From: VAZQ01 sp963841105
GTDB taxonomy: Bacteria; Pseudomonadota; Alphaproteobacteria; Rhizobiales; Xanthobacteraceae
NCBI GenBank assembly: GCA_963841105.1
Contig: CAWJCB010000014.1
Coordinates: 1 to 64,000 of the forward strand
Length of the DNA stretch: 64,000 nt
Reading direction: 5' to 3'
The translations under genes and the position numbers were made by a program. The notes below the pieces were generated by a model, which saw only the letters and a program-made list of their open reading frames with translations, did not search any database and was not told the origin of the DNA. Positions 24,239 to 31,774 of this stretch are shown piece after piece; position 1 is the first letter of the stretch, and the number at the start of each line of letters is the position of its first letter.

Positions 24239-24995
24239 CGAGCCTCAGAAAGCTCTGCCGACAGTCGGCTCTCTGGTAGACATTCTTGTCGAGGGGGTTT
24301 TCGTAACCGCTTATGTCGTTTTACATTACCAAAATAATGATGGTTTTTACTTCAACGACAAGGGTCACAATCAAGGTAGTAGACTTCTCAGTGACGAGGG
24401 TAAGACCTGGCGACGAGCTGACCAGTCGAACGCTGATCCAACGCCCAAAGACAGACATCCCGACGGTCGCCCTCTCCAGTCCGTGAACTCCTCTCACTAC
24501 TACGAGAGGATCTTGCGCCTCCTCGTCGCAGGCATCATGGACGCCCTGGAGAACCTGAACCACTATTCTGTCGTGGGCAAGATGACCCGGACGCTCGTCA
24601 CTGACACTGGGGACACGTCCCACAACATCTTCGACACCAATTCCGTCGACGTGACAGAGCAAGAACTGGAGTACCTTTCCAGGACCGACATGCCCTACAA
24701 ACTGACCGCTCTCGTCACCACCTGTTTCATTGAAGCTACCCGGAGACTGAGAGAGCGCGTGCAGTGGTTCGTCGACGAGTACAAGAAAGCCGAGAAGGAG
24801 ATCGGCACCGCCGAAGCTCAAGGGTTCATGACCACCATGCACCTCGGCTACCTGCGCGGCCCCGACGAATACGTCGTGGTATGGCGCGATCTCGTCTTGA
24901 ATCTCCAGGCGGCCGGCGTCGAGCTGCCCGAGATCATGAAGGGCAACCTCCTCAAGCTGCGCATGAACTCTCTCTACGGCAAGATGGACAAGTAA
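24156..24995 (+). CDS. Hypothetical protein (279 aa)
   Basis: A Lys/Pro-rich, low-complexity N-terminus (about 35 residues) precedes a folded region with a possible SH3-like barrel (VGSLVDILVEGVFVTAYVVL) and a long helical part (residues 110-270, including EATRRLRERVQWFVDEYKKA). ThyX follows after 12 bases. No family is recognised. Confidence 0.6.
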   Translation: MSKNPPQQKKPRSKKTKIPETTQTSPTDEPQKALPTVGSLVDILVEGVFVTAYVVLHYQNNDGFYFNDKGHNQGSRLLSDEGKTWRRADQSNADPTPKDRHPDGRPLQSVNSSHYYERILRLLVAGIMDALENLNHYSVVGKMTRTLVTDTGDTSHNIFDTNSVDVTEQELEYLSRTDMPYKLTALVTTCFIEATRRLRERVQWFVDEYKKAEKEIGTAEAQGFMTTMHLGYLRGPDEYVVVWRDLVLNLQAAGVELPEIMKGNLLKLRMNSLYGKMDK

Positions 24996-25007
24996 AGGAT
25001 CACGACC

Positions 25008-26129
25008 ATGACGACCCCAACGACGAACCCAACTGTTTTTCCGACCGCTCGCCCGACTGTTTTAGCCGCCGAAGAGATCCTCGGTCGCTACTTCCCGGTC
25101 CTCGACCACGGTTTCGTGGCCCTCGTGGACTACATGGGAGGCGACGCTGCCATCGAGCAGGCCGCCCGAGTGGCCTACGGCGCGGGCACGCGCAAGGCAA
25201 CAGAGACCCGTGGTTTGATCCGGTATCTCCATCGCCATCTTCACACGTCTCCAATGGAGATGACGGAGCTGAAGTTTCACTGTGCGATGCCAATCTTTGT
25301 AGCCAGGCAATGGGTACGTCATAGGACAGCCTCGTTGAATGAATATTCAGGTCGTTACAGTGTCATGCCCATGCTGTTCTACACACCACCCGGCGACCAG
25401 CTTCGACCACAGAGCAAGACCAACAGGCAGGGTCGCGACGGGGCGTTCAACGCCGACGAGAAGGAAGAAGCCTTCGCCCGCTGGGAATCGCAGCGCGAGC
25501 TGGTCGTGGGGAACTACAACTGGCTCTGCGAGAACGATTTCGCGCGCGAGCTGGCCCGCATCGACCTGCCGCTGTCGACCTACACCCAGTGGTACTGGAA
25601 GATCGACCTGCACAACCTCCTCCACTTCCTGACGTTGCGCGTGGACGCGCACGCGCAGTGGGAGATCCAGGAGTTCGGCAGCGTCATGGCCGGCATGCTC
25701 AAGCGCGTGGCGCCGCTGTCGTACGAGGCGTGGATCGACTACGACGTCTGCGGAAGCAGACTTTCGAGGATGGAGATGGAGATCGTCCGTGCTCATCTTG
25801 GTGTCGACGACAACGGCACCTTCTACTCGCGTACGGCTGGAAAAACTCACGAGGAGGTGGTCAAGACCTCCGGTCTAACGACAAGAGAGATAGAGGAGTT
25901 CACGGCAACCCTTGTTGGAGAGCACCCTGTTCCCGACTTCGAGCTTGACCTCTCGCTTGCCAAGTCGGCCGAGTTCTTCGAGGAGCAGGCCAAAGCTGCT
26001 GTCCCTGATCCGACGAAGAAACCCTGTACCGGGTGTAACGGCACGGGTATCATCAATCTCGGCAACTGGAAGCAGGAAACCTGCGGCTTTTGCGGCGGCG
26101 CCAAATTCGTAGCTGTCAAAAAGCCGTGA
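25008..26129 (+). CDS. thyX: Flavin-dependent thymidylate synthase with zinc-ribbon tail
   Basis: The ThyX signature RHRTASLNEYSGRYS (residues 104-118) is intact, as is the C-terminal catalytic region with LRVDAHAQWEIQEFG. ThyX methylates dUMP to dTMP with methylene-tetrahydrofolate and FAD/NADPH. Typical enzymes have 220-300 residues. This one has 373, with an acidic helical extension from about 280 and a terminal zinc ribbon of DnaJ-like type (CTGCNGTGIIN ... CGFCGGAKF, 345-368). Its job is to supply dTMP for viral DNA synthesis, together with the MazG-like enzyme. Confidence 0.92.
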   Translation: MTTPTTNPTVFPTARPTVLAAEEILGRYFPVLDHGFVALVDYMGGDAAIEQAARVAYGAGTRKATETRGLIRYLHRHLHTSPMEMTELKFHCAMPIFVARQWVRHRTASLNEYSGRYSVMPMLFYTPPGDQLRPQSKTNRQGRDGAFNADEKEEAFARWESQRELVVGNYNWLCENDFARELARIDLPLSTYTQWYWKIDLHNLLHFLTLRVDAHAQWEIQEFGSVMAGMLKRVAPLSYEAWIDYDVCGSRLSRMEMEIVRAHLGVDDNGTFYSRTAGKTHEEVVKTSGLTTREIEEFTATLVGEHPVPDFELDLSLAKSAEFFEEQAKAAVPDPTKKPCTGCNGTGIINLGNWKQETCGFCGGAKFVAVKKP

Positions 26130-26344
26130 ACACCGCTGTCATCATCTGGACCATCAACGCTTTATTGGTGGTCATCCTTGTTCTCCTCATGATTTTCCCA
26201 CCTGCTCAGGAGCTGTCAGACTCCAAACGTGATACCGTCTATTCTCTTGAAAGGAACGTCACCCATGGCAAAGACCCACTCAACCGTACCGTTTCGCACC
26301 CAAAGCGGACGAAAGCTTACCAAGGCCACGCGCCGCGGCCCTGA
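26126..26344 (+). CDS. Small membrane protein (72 aa)
   Basis: It starts at GTG 26126 in the ThyX stop (GTGA). The N-terminus (VIIWTINALLVVILVLLMIF) is one membrane helix and the rest is polar and basic. The last 80 bases overlap the next gene, whose own ribosome-binding site lies inside this frame, so the true length of the tail is uncertain. Confidence 0.45.
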   Translation: MNTAVIIWTINALLVVILVLLMIFPPAQELSDSKRDTVYSLERNVTHGKDPLNRTVSHPKRTKAYQGHAPRP

Positions 26345-26624
26345 CCATGTCCTCTCGCCCCGCCAAGCTCGCAAACTCGAAGCTCGTCTTTTGGGCGACG
26401 GTTGGGAGCCTGTCTACTTCCAGCTCCACAAGACAGGTCTCAACCACCAGCAACGTCGTCAGTATATCGGACAACGCAAAAACAAGGCCCTGGAGGACGC
26501 GCGTCGTAAGAAGCAAGACCGCGGCGAGTTCTGCGGTCGCAAGCTCGAACGGCTTATTCGCTGTGGAGCGCCTCTCTTCGAGGTTAACGCTTTGAAAAGA
26601 GAGATCCGTAAATTTCTCTCGTGA
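26265..26624 (+). CDS. Hypothetical basic protein (119 aa)
   Basis: ATG 26265 follows GAAAGGAACG and gives MAKTHSTVPFRTQSGRKLTK. The protein is rich in Arg, Lys and Gln (NHQQRRQYIGQRKNKALEDA) and helical, so nucleic-acid binding is plausible. No family is recognised. Confidence 0.55.
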   Translation: MAKTHSTVPFRTQSGRKLTKATRRGPDHVLSPRQARKLEARLLGDGWEPVYFQLHKTGLNHQQRRQYIGQRKNKALEDARRKKQDRGEFCGRKLERLIRCGAPLFEVNALKREIRKFLS

Positions 26625-26636
26625 CCCCGGCTTGCG

Positions 26637-26946
26637 ATGACGCTCTACCTGGCACGTCAGTACGAAGGGGTTCCCCCAGTGGAGGATCCCCTCTGGTCGG
26701 TCCAGACTGCTGGGTTGCTGGCTTTCGTGACCGCGGCCGAGGCGGTGACCATCGACGGCATCGTGGCCTGGGGCGAGATGAACGGACATACTGGTCCCGA
26801 TGATCAGGCACATGCTCGCCTGGTTGTCATTCAAAGATCTCGTTCACTACGAAGTCGGCCCCGAGGTCTGGACCCTGGGACCGACGCCGAAGGTGACGTA
26901 CCAAAGCTTGATTCCAGTGGAAACTCGAAAAGAAGGGAAAATGTAA
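26637..26946 (+). CDS. Winged-helix-like protein, frame-interrupted
   Basis: The first frame reads MTLYLARQYEGVPPVEDPLW to EMNGHTGP and then degenerates. The next frame continues MIRHMLAWLSFKDLVHYEVG and PEVWTLGPTPKVTYQSLIPV, ending at TAA 26944-26946. Dropping one C from CCC at 26796-26798 joins them exactly (HTGPMIRHML). The joined protein of about 102 aa has a helix, a putative recognition helix and a beta wing, like a winged-helix domain. Unjoined, the first frame would end at 26960 and the second would be a 48-aa protein from ATG 26800. Confidence 0.5.
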
Positions 26947-26947
26947 A

Positions 26948-27145
26948 ATGCCCGCCCTAACCGCTCAGAAGCTGATCGACGAGATCCAGCGTCATATCGT
27001 GAGACATCCTGAATCGTCGGACTGGCCTGTTGTGATCAATTCTGCCAATCCAGATATCTGGCGCAATGGTGACGAGTTCGTGTTGAAAGTGGAGCGTGTT
27101 GTGCTTGACATGTCCAGCGGTGCTCGTCACTTCATCGTCGAATAG
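26948..27145 (+). CDS. Hypothetical protein (65 aa)
   Basis: It begins MPALTAQKLIDEIQRHIVRH, one base after the preceding stop, with a helix and then beta strands (WPVVINSANPDIWRNGDEFV). The LIxxIQxHIxxHPES...PVVI pattern resembles small phage proteins of unknown role. Confidence 0.55.
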   Translation: MPALTAQKLIDEIQRHIVRHPESSDWPVVINSANPDIWRNGDEFVLKVERVVLDMSSGARHFIVE

Positions 27146-27157
27146 GAGGCTGTTACC

Positions 27158-27436
27158 ATGGCCGATACACCACCCTTGAAACTCGTGGCCAATGAAGCTG
27201 CCTACGACGACCCTTTGGATCAAGTCAAAGAGATTGATGGTCTCATTGACGATCTCATTCTCATAAACACGAGTCTGAAAGAGGATCTGGATAACATACG
27301 CCTTGCCCTGGGCATGACCCGCATCGAATTCGAAGCGTTCAAAGAGCGAGGCTTCAAGTTAGAACGTAACCTACCTCCGGTGGAGAAAGCCCTGGACGAG
27401 ATCATCCAGAAGCTTGAGAAGGTGTTGGAGGAGTGA
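27158..27436 (+). CDS. Acidic coiled-coil protein (92 aa)
   Basis: After a disordered start (MADTPPLKLVANEAAYDDPL) it is helical with heptad spacing of Leu/Ile (VKEIDGLIDDLILINTSLKE and LDEIIQKLEKVLEE). It directly abuts the next gene. No family is recognised. Confidence 0.55.
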   Translation: MADTPPLKLVANEAAYDDPLDQVKEIDGLIDDLILINTSLKEDLDNIRLALGMTRIEFEAFKERGFKLERNLPPVEKALDEIIQKLEKVLEE

Positions 27437-27691
27437 ATGAACGAGTATTCGAAGATGGTTGCCAAGCATGTTGCCTGGATAACACTTGGATTCTTCCTGG
27501 GAGCCGCTTGGAGCTGGCAGGTGCGCGGACGAACCTTGACAGCCAAATATGAGGAAGAGATCTTCGGCGAACAGGTTCGCAATCACAGTTGTCGCGTCCT
27601 CAATACGGATCTCAAGACCAAGTACGGTCTTCCTTACAGGGTCTGTGAGTACAAGAATGGGCAGACCTTCAAGGAGCACGACGACCAATGA
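27437..27691 (+). CDS. Single-pass membrane protein (84 aa)
   Basis: It starts immediately after the previous stop. Residues 10-28 (HVAWITLGFFLGAAWSWQV) form one membrane helix, followed by a soluble domain with two cysteines (NHSCRVLN, YRVCEYKN). It overlaps the Dam gene by four bases. A spanin-like or membrane-tether role cannot be judged. Confidence 0.5.
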   Translation: MNEYSKMVAKHVAWITLGFFLGAAWSWQVRGRTLTAKYEEEIFGEQVRNHSCRVLNTDLKTKYGLPYRVCEYKNGQTFKEHDDQ

Positions 27692-28506
27692 AAGCCAAAC
27701 CTTTCATTAAGTGGGCTGGCGGAAAGCGCAAGCTTGTTCCCGAACTCGTGAAAAGGATGCCGTCATCCTATGGGACTTACTTTGAGCCATTTCTAGGTGG
27801 TGGAGCACTGTTCTTCGAGCTTGAACCCCGGAAAGCCATCCTCTCGGATCTGAACAGTGACCTGACTAGAACCTACTGGGCTGTCGACCACTGCGTCGAA
27901 GACCTGATCTTCAAATTAGACATATTGGAGGCGGCTCACCGCAAAGGTGGTCTTGAGCACTATCTCAAGGTGCGAGCCCAGAACTCAGCAAAGCTTGCGC
28001 AAGTCGACTGCGCCGCTCGCCTGATCTACCTCAACAAGACCTGCTTCAACGGCCTTTACCGTGTGAACAAGTCGGGGCAGTTCAACGTCCCCATGGGAAA
28101 GTTCAAGTCTCCACCTCTCATCTGCGACGCTGACAACCTCAGGGAATGCTCCAAGGTTCTAAGTGGCATTGAAGTCAATTACAGCGACTACCGGGGATCT
28201 CTACACAAGGCAAAACGCAACGACTTCGTCTACCTCGATCCTCCCTACGTGCCTCTGTCCTCATCGGCCGACTTCACAGCCTACACGAAAAAAGGATTCG
28301 GTCAGAAGGATCAGAAAGAGTTGGCAGTCCTTGCGAAAGAGTTGAAGCTCCGTGGCGTTCAGGTCCTCCTCTCGAACGCCGGTAGCAAGCTTATCGAAGA
28401 ACTGTACCCAAAACCTTTCTTCGATATCGAGAAGGTGGCGATGAGAAGAAACATCAACAGTGTGGCTAGCAAACGCGGAGACGTCGTTGAATACCTGATT
28501 AGCTAA
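27688..28506 (+). CDS. dam: DNA adenine methyltransferase (Dam, D12 class)
   Basis: The alpha-class N6-adenine methyltransferase pattern is complete: FIKWAGGKRKLVPEL (motif X/I boundary, residues 6-20), YFEPFLGGGALFFEL (SAM-binding motif I), DLNSDLTRTYWAV and the catalytic DPPY (184-187). The length, 272 aa, fits Dam and T4 Dam-type enzymes, usually GATC-specific. In phages it protects DNA from host restriction or marks replication. Its specificity should not be assumed from sequence alone. Confidence 0.9.
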   Translation: MKAKPFIKWAGGKRKLVPELVKRMPSSYGTYFEPFLGGGALFFELEPRKAILSDLNSDLTRTYWAVDHCVEDLIFKLDILEAAHRKGGLEHYLKVRAQNSAKLAQVDCAARLIYLNKTCFNGLYRVNKSGQFNVPMGKFKSPPLICDADNLRECSKVLSGIEVNYSDYRGSLHKAKRNDFVYLDPPYVPLSSSADFTAYTKKGFGQKDQKELAVLAKELKLRGVQVLLSNAGSKLIEELYPKPFFDIEKVAMRRNINSVASKRGDVVEYLIS

Positions 28507-28514
28507 GGCGCAAA

Positions 28515-28721
28515 ATGTTCTTCGTGACCGATCCAACTGGAATACTGATAGGGGTAAGAAGCACGCGAAGGGAAGCCAATGCCCTTGTCGAGAATCACGC
28601 TATCGACATGCTCAAACGTCAATACAAGGACATGACAGACGGCATCCTGACCACACTTGCCGATCCTGGTAAATGGCAAAGGACGATCGAGGACTACAAG
28701 ATAGAAAACATCGACCCATGA
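28515..28721 (+). CDS. Hypothetical protein (68 aa)
   Basis: It begins MFFVTDPTGILIGVRSTRRE with a beta-hairpin-like start and then two helices. It overlaps the DnaA-like gene by four bases (ATGA). No family is recognised. Confidence 0.5.
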   Translation: MFFVTDPTGILIGVRSTRREANALVENHAIDMLKRQYKDMTDGILTTLADPGKWQRTIEDYKIENIDP

Positions 28722-29158
28722 TGAACCACGATCAGAACTTGGCCACCTTCTGTGCCGTCTTCCAAGAGCACGGGCTCGACGCTGCCATCGACGCCATCTC
28801 CCTGGCGCCGGAGTTCAATGCTCGGGAGCAGGCTGATACGCTCATTGAAGCGGCGTGCTTCGACTACGGCATCACCAAGAAAGATCTCTACCGCGGCGAC
28901 CGCCTCCTCAGCGAAGCTCGCCACGTGGTCATGTGGCTCCTGTGGGCCACGGGTATGAGCTACCCAGGCGTGGGCACCGCCTTGAATGGCATGAACCACG
29001 CCTCCGTAATCCACGGAGTCAAACACGTGCAGAAAAGTCACCACCTGCTCCACCGGGCAGGTTGCATTTTGGCGCGAGCCAAATCCGAGTACGTGCTTTC
29101 CATCCGGGCGCAAGTAATCGAGGCATCGAAGGGAGACAGTGAGGGGACAAGACCATGA
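28718..29158 (+). CDS. DnaA domain-IV-like DNA-binding protein
   Basis: Residues about 45-110 follow the DnaA C-terminal pattern: ACFDYGITKKDLYRGDRLLS, EARHVVMWLLWATGMSYPGV, then GTALNGMNHASVIHGVKHVQ, corresponding to the basic loop and the RDHSTVxHA helix that reads DnaA boxes. No AAA+ ATPase domain is present; the chain is only 146 aa. Such truncated forms could recognise an origin for phage replication or compete with host DnaA. The His-Ala-Ser-Val-Ile-His in place of HSTV is a conservative variant. Confidence 0.68.
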   Translation: MMNHDQNLATFCAVFQEHGLDAAIDAISLAPEFNAREQADTLIEAACFDYGITKKDLYRGDRLLSEARHVVMWLLWATGMSYPGVGTALNGMNHASVIHGVKHVQKSHHLLHRAGCILARAKSEYVLSIRAQVIEASKGDSEGTRP

Positions 29159-29862
29159 GCAACAGAACCGTCGATAAGTACCTGGAGAACGAACAATATC
29201 GGGATCAGTATGCTTGCTGCGAGTGTGGCTACCTGAGAAACGGGGGTCACCACCCTAAGATCCTTTGCCCGCGCACCGGCCGGTGTGGGAGCTGCGGCAA
29301 CGACTGGCCCTGCAAAGAGCACGCTCCTCTGCCCCAAGAAACGAAGCTCGTCGAACGGAAAGAGCAACGCAAGATTCGCGACCTGACCAAACAAAGACTT
29401 AATCAATTCGTCTCGACCAGAGTCATGCTCGACGTGCTCTGGCGACAGGCTATGACAAACGGTCCTCGTATCAACGTCAACATGCACAAGTTGGGAGTCA
29501 CTCATTGCTTTCGAAAGCTTGCATACGCCCTCGAAGCTGTTGACAGCAAGATAGACACTCTCAAAGCTGTCGTAGCTCAGAGACGACGTGGTCTTCATTC
29601 AAAACTACAAACGGTAACCACCTGTCGAGTACACCCAAACAAGTTCGAGAAGATCATCAAGTATGGTCTGCGAGACCTTCTTGCGATCCAGTATGTGCTT
29701 AGCAAAGACTTCGATAAGTTGAAGGATGGGGAAAAGGTCATTTTCGAACCTATCTCGGTGACAAATACCTACGGACCTGGATCCCATGCTGTGGGAACCA
29801 TACAAAAGACCGGATGGGGGATCAGGTTTGAGCTGACAGAATTCAAAGTTAAAAAAGGGTGA
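29155..29862 (+). CDS. Zinc-ribbon protein of unknown function (235 aa)
   Basis: The N-terminus has CCECGYLRNGGHHPKILCP and CGSCGNDWPCKEH, enough cysteines and histidines for two zinc sites. The rest is helical and basic up to residue 160 and then beta-rich (VIFEPISVTNTYGPGSHAVG). It starts in overlap with the DnaA-like gene, so a replication accessory role is possible. Confidence 0.55.
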   Translation: MSNRTVDKYLENEQYRDQYACCECGYLRNGGHHPKILCPRTGRCGSCGNDWPCKEHAPLPQETKLVERKEQRKIRDLTKQRLNQFVSTRVMLDVLWRQAMTNGPRINVNMHKLGVTHCFRKLAYALEAVDSKIDTLKAVVAQRRRGLHSKLQTVTTCRVHPNKFEKIIKYGLRDLLAIQYVLSKDFDKLKDGEKVIFEPISVTNTYGPGSHAVGTIQKTGWGIRFELTEFKVKKG

Positions 29863-29879
29863 CTGGAGGTTCTGGCATC

Positions 29880-30181
29880 ATGGACAATAAGAAACTACCG
29901 TACCGACTGATCGACGTAGAAGAGAAGGCTAAGCTTTACCCTGCCACGTTCGCCATTCCAGTTCGTTCTCTGCGTGAGGAGCTGTGGCCCGGCGAACTGG
30001 TGAAGCTAGACTTCGACAACCGAGAAAGGATGTGGGTCAGATTTCCGGACAGTACGCCACGAAGAACTACTTCGGGATCCTGGTAAGCTCTCCACTTCAT
30101 CTAGGACTGCGGCAAGGTGACACCATCGAGTTCGGTCCCGAGCACATCATGGAAATCTGGAAAGGCTACGAAGGTCTCTAG
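29880..30181 (+). pseudogene. DUF2314-like protein, frame-interrupted
   Basis: The first frame runs MDNKKLPYRLIDVEEKAKLY, PATFAIPVRSLREELWPGEL and VKLDFDNRERMWVR, the start of a DUF2314-like domain. It then turns into PDSTPRRTTSGSW and stops at 30086. The expected rest, ISGQYATKNYFGILVSSPLH to FGPEHIMEIW, is in another frame ending at 30181. One missing base near 30037-30041 (GTC AG ATT) explains the break. Either a consensus error or a recent mutation is possible; the intact protein would have about 100 aa. Confidence 0.55.
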
Positions 30182-30266
30182 CTTACCTTGTCGCGAAAAA
30201 GAACTCGAAACCCATCGCCTCGTGACCTAGGATCGCTCGTCCCTCTCTCACCGAAAGGAATCACCC

Positions 30267-31460
30267 ATGACATTTCGCTCGTACCACAAACACGCCCGCA
30301 TCCGCGCTCGCGCGGTCGGCATCAACTACACCCCCAAGCAGCTCGCTGCCTACTACGGTTTTCCAGCGAACTTCAACGGCGCCGGCAAGAACGTCGCCGT
30401 CATCGAGCTGGGCGGCGGCTTCACCCAGAAGTACCTCGACACCTACTTCAAGGGTCTCGGGCTCTCGGTCAAGCCAGTCACGGTTCACTTGATAGCGGGC
30501 GCCACAAACACCCCCGACGGTCCTGACGGCGCCGACGGCGAGGTCTCGCTCGATCTCTGTGTCATCGGCGGCATGGCTCCCGGCGCCCAGATGCACTGCT
30601 ACTTCGCTCCGAACACGGACGCGGGGTTCCTGGACGCCATCAAGCAGGCCATCGTCGACAAGATGGACGCCATCTCCATCTCCTGGGGCGGCCCCGAGGA
30701 TTCGTGGACGTCCGCCTCGTTGAATTCCTTCAACGCCCTCTTCCAGTCGGCCGCGGCAGCCGGCATCACCGTCACCTGCGCGGCCGGCGACAACGGCTCT
30801 TCGGACGGCGAGTCCGGAGCCCACGTCGACTTCCCGGCTTCGTCGCCCTACGTGCTCGCGTGCGGTGGCACAGCCGTCCCCGCGCTCTCGCCTTCGGGTG
30901 AGGTCGTCTGGAACGACGGCACCCAAGGTGGAGCGACTGGGGGCGGCGTCAGCGCTGTCTTCGTGGTTCCCGCCTACCAGAAGTCTGTGGGCGTGCCGAA
31001 CGGCAAGAACCGCGGTGTCCCCGACGTCGCGGGCGACGCCGATCCCAACACGGGCTGGCTGGTCGACGTCGACGGGACCGACATGACGATAGGGGGGACT
31101 TCAGCCGTGGCGCCCATGTGGGCCGCCATCGCGACCGTGGTCGCTCAGGCGGCGGGCAAGAACGTGGTCCTGAGCAATGGTGGCGTCTACGGTCTGCCGG
31201 CCGGCTGCTTCCGGGATATTACCTCGGGCAACAACGGCACGTACGTCGCCAAAGCGGGCTGGGACGCTTGCACGGGGCTCGGAGTGCCCGTGGTGAGCAA
31301 GATCGTCGCGGCCTTGATAGCTCCGGCTCCCGTGCCAACGCCCACGCCGCCCGCTCCGCCTGCGCCCGTGCCGACGCCTCCGGCGCCGACGGTCACGATA
31401 AGGACGATCGTGGTCAAGGGGACCGGCGTTGTGATGACTGTCGACGGTAAGAACGTCTAG
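30267..31460 (+). CDS. Sedolisin (S53) serine-carboxyl peptidase, no prodomain
   Basis: The catalytic set of family S53 can be placed: E92 and D96 in GADGEVSLDLCVIGG, the oxyanion Asp D175 in CAAGDNGSSDG and Ser279 in GGTSAVAPMWAA. Sedolisins are acid-active endopeptidases with a subtilisin-like fold. Usual precursors have 500 or more residues with an N-terminal prodomain; this protein begins at the mature domain (GINYTPKQLAAYYGFP), has no signal peptide, and ends in a Pro-rich linker plus a short beta tail (TIRTIVVKGTGVVMTVDGK). Such linkers suggest attachment to a virion or surface. A phage setting is uncommon. Confidence 0.82.
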   Translation: MTFRSYHKHARIRARAVGINYTPKQLAAYYGFPANFNGAGKNVAVIELGGGFTQKYLDTYFKGLGLSVKPVTVHLIAGATNTPDGPDGADGEVSLDLCVIGGMAPGAQMHCYFAPNTDAGFLDAIKQAIVDKMDAISISWGGPEDSWTSASLNSFNALFQSAAAAGITVTCAAGDNGSSDGESGAHVDFPASSPYVLACGGTAVPALSPSGEVVWNDGTQGGATGGGVSAVFVVPAYQKSVGVPNGKNRGVPDVAGDADPNTGWLVDVDGTDMTIGGTSAVAPMWAAIATVVAQAAGKNVVLSNGGVYGLPAGCFRDITSGNNGTYVAKAGWDACTGLGVPVVSKIVAALIAPAPVPTPTPPAPPAPVPTPPAPTVTIRTIVVKGTGVVMTVDGKNV

Positions 31461-31525
31461 GGATCCACTCGAATACCTTATGCTTATCCGGTTCACACAC
31501 TCCACCAATTCAATAGGAGAACAAG

Positions 31526-31687
31526 ATGAAGAAAGAACGTCTATACCACTTGGTAGCAATAAACGAAAAAACCAAGAAAATCGAGGTCTTAACAAGCTAT
31601 CCAGACTCTCATCGTCACTGCATGACAATGAAATCAAAATTCACTCCCCACAAGAATGTGCGCATTCAGGTGGTTGAGAAGAAATAG
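31526..31687 (+). CDS. Small basic protein (53 aa)
   Basis: ATG 31526 has an AATAGGAGAACAAG ribosome-binding site. The protein begins MKKERLYHLVAINEKTKKIE, reads as beta strands with many Lys residues and ends VRIQVVEKK. It is the last + strand gene before the bidirectional terminator. Confidence 0.5.
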   Translation: MKKERLYHLVAINEKTKKIEVLTSYPDSHRHCMTMKSKFTPHKNVRIQVVEKK

Positions 31688-31714
31688 GGGTGTCAACCGG
31701 ATAGGCATGGAATA
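31686..31714. repeat. 29-base dispersed repeat, copy 2
   Basis: GTCAACCGGATAGGCATGGA (31692-31711) differs by one base from the copy at 19521-19540. Here it lies just after the stop of the 53-aa gene and before the terminator, so it is not coding. Confidence 0.5.
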
Positions 31715-31720
31715 CCTGAT

Positions 31721-31754
31721 GAAGAAGCCCGGTCTGCAAAGATCGGGCTTCTTT
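31721..31754. terminator. Bidirectional intrinsic terminator
   Basis: GAAGAAGCCCGGTC (31721-31734) pairs with GATCGGGCTTCTTT (31741-31754), with one G-T pair and a six-base loop TGCAAA. The CTTCTTTG end gives a T-rich tract on the + strand and the GAAGAAG arm gives one on the - strand. It separates two convergent transcription units, exactly where a shared terminator is expected. Confidence 0.8.
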
Positions 31755-31774
31755 GAGTTCGAGGCGGTGAAAAC

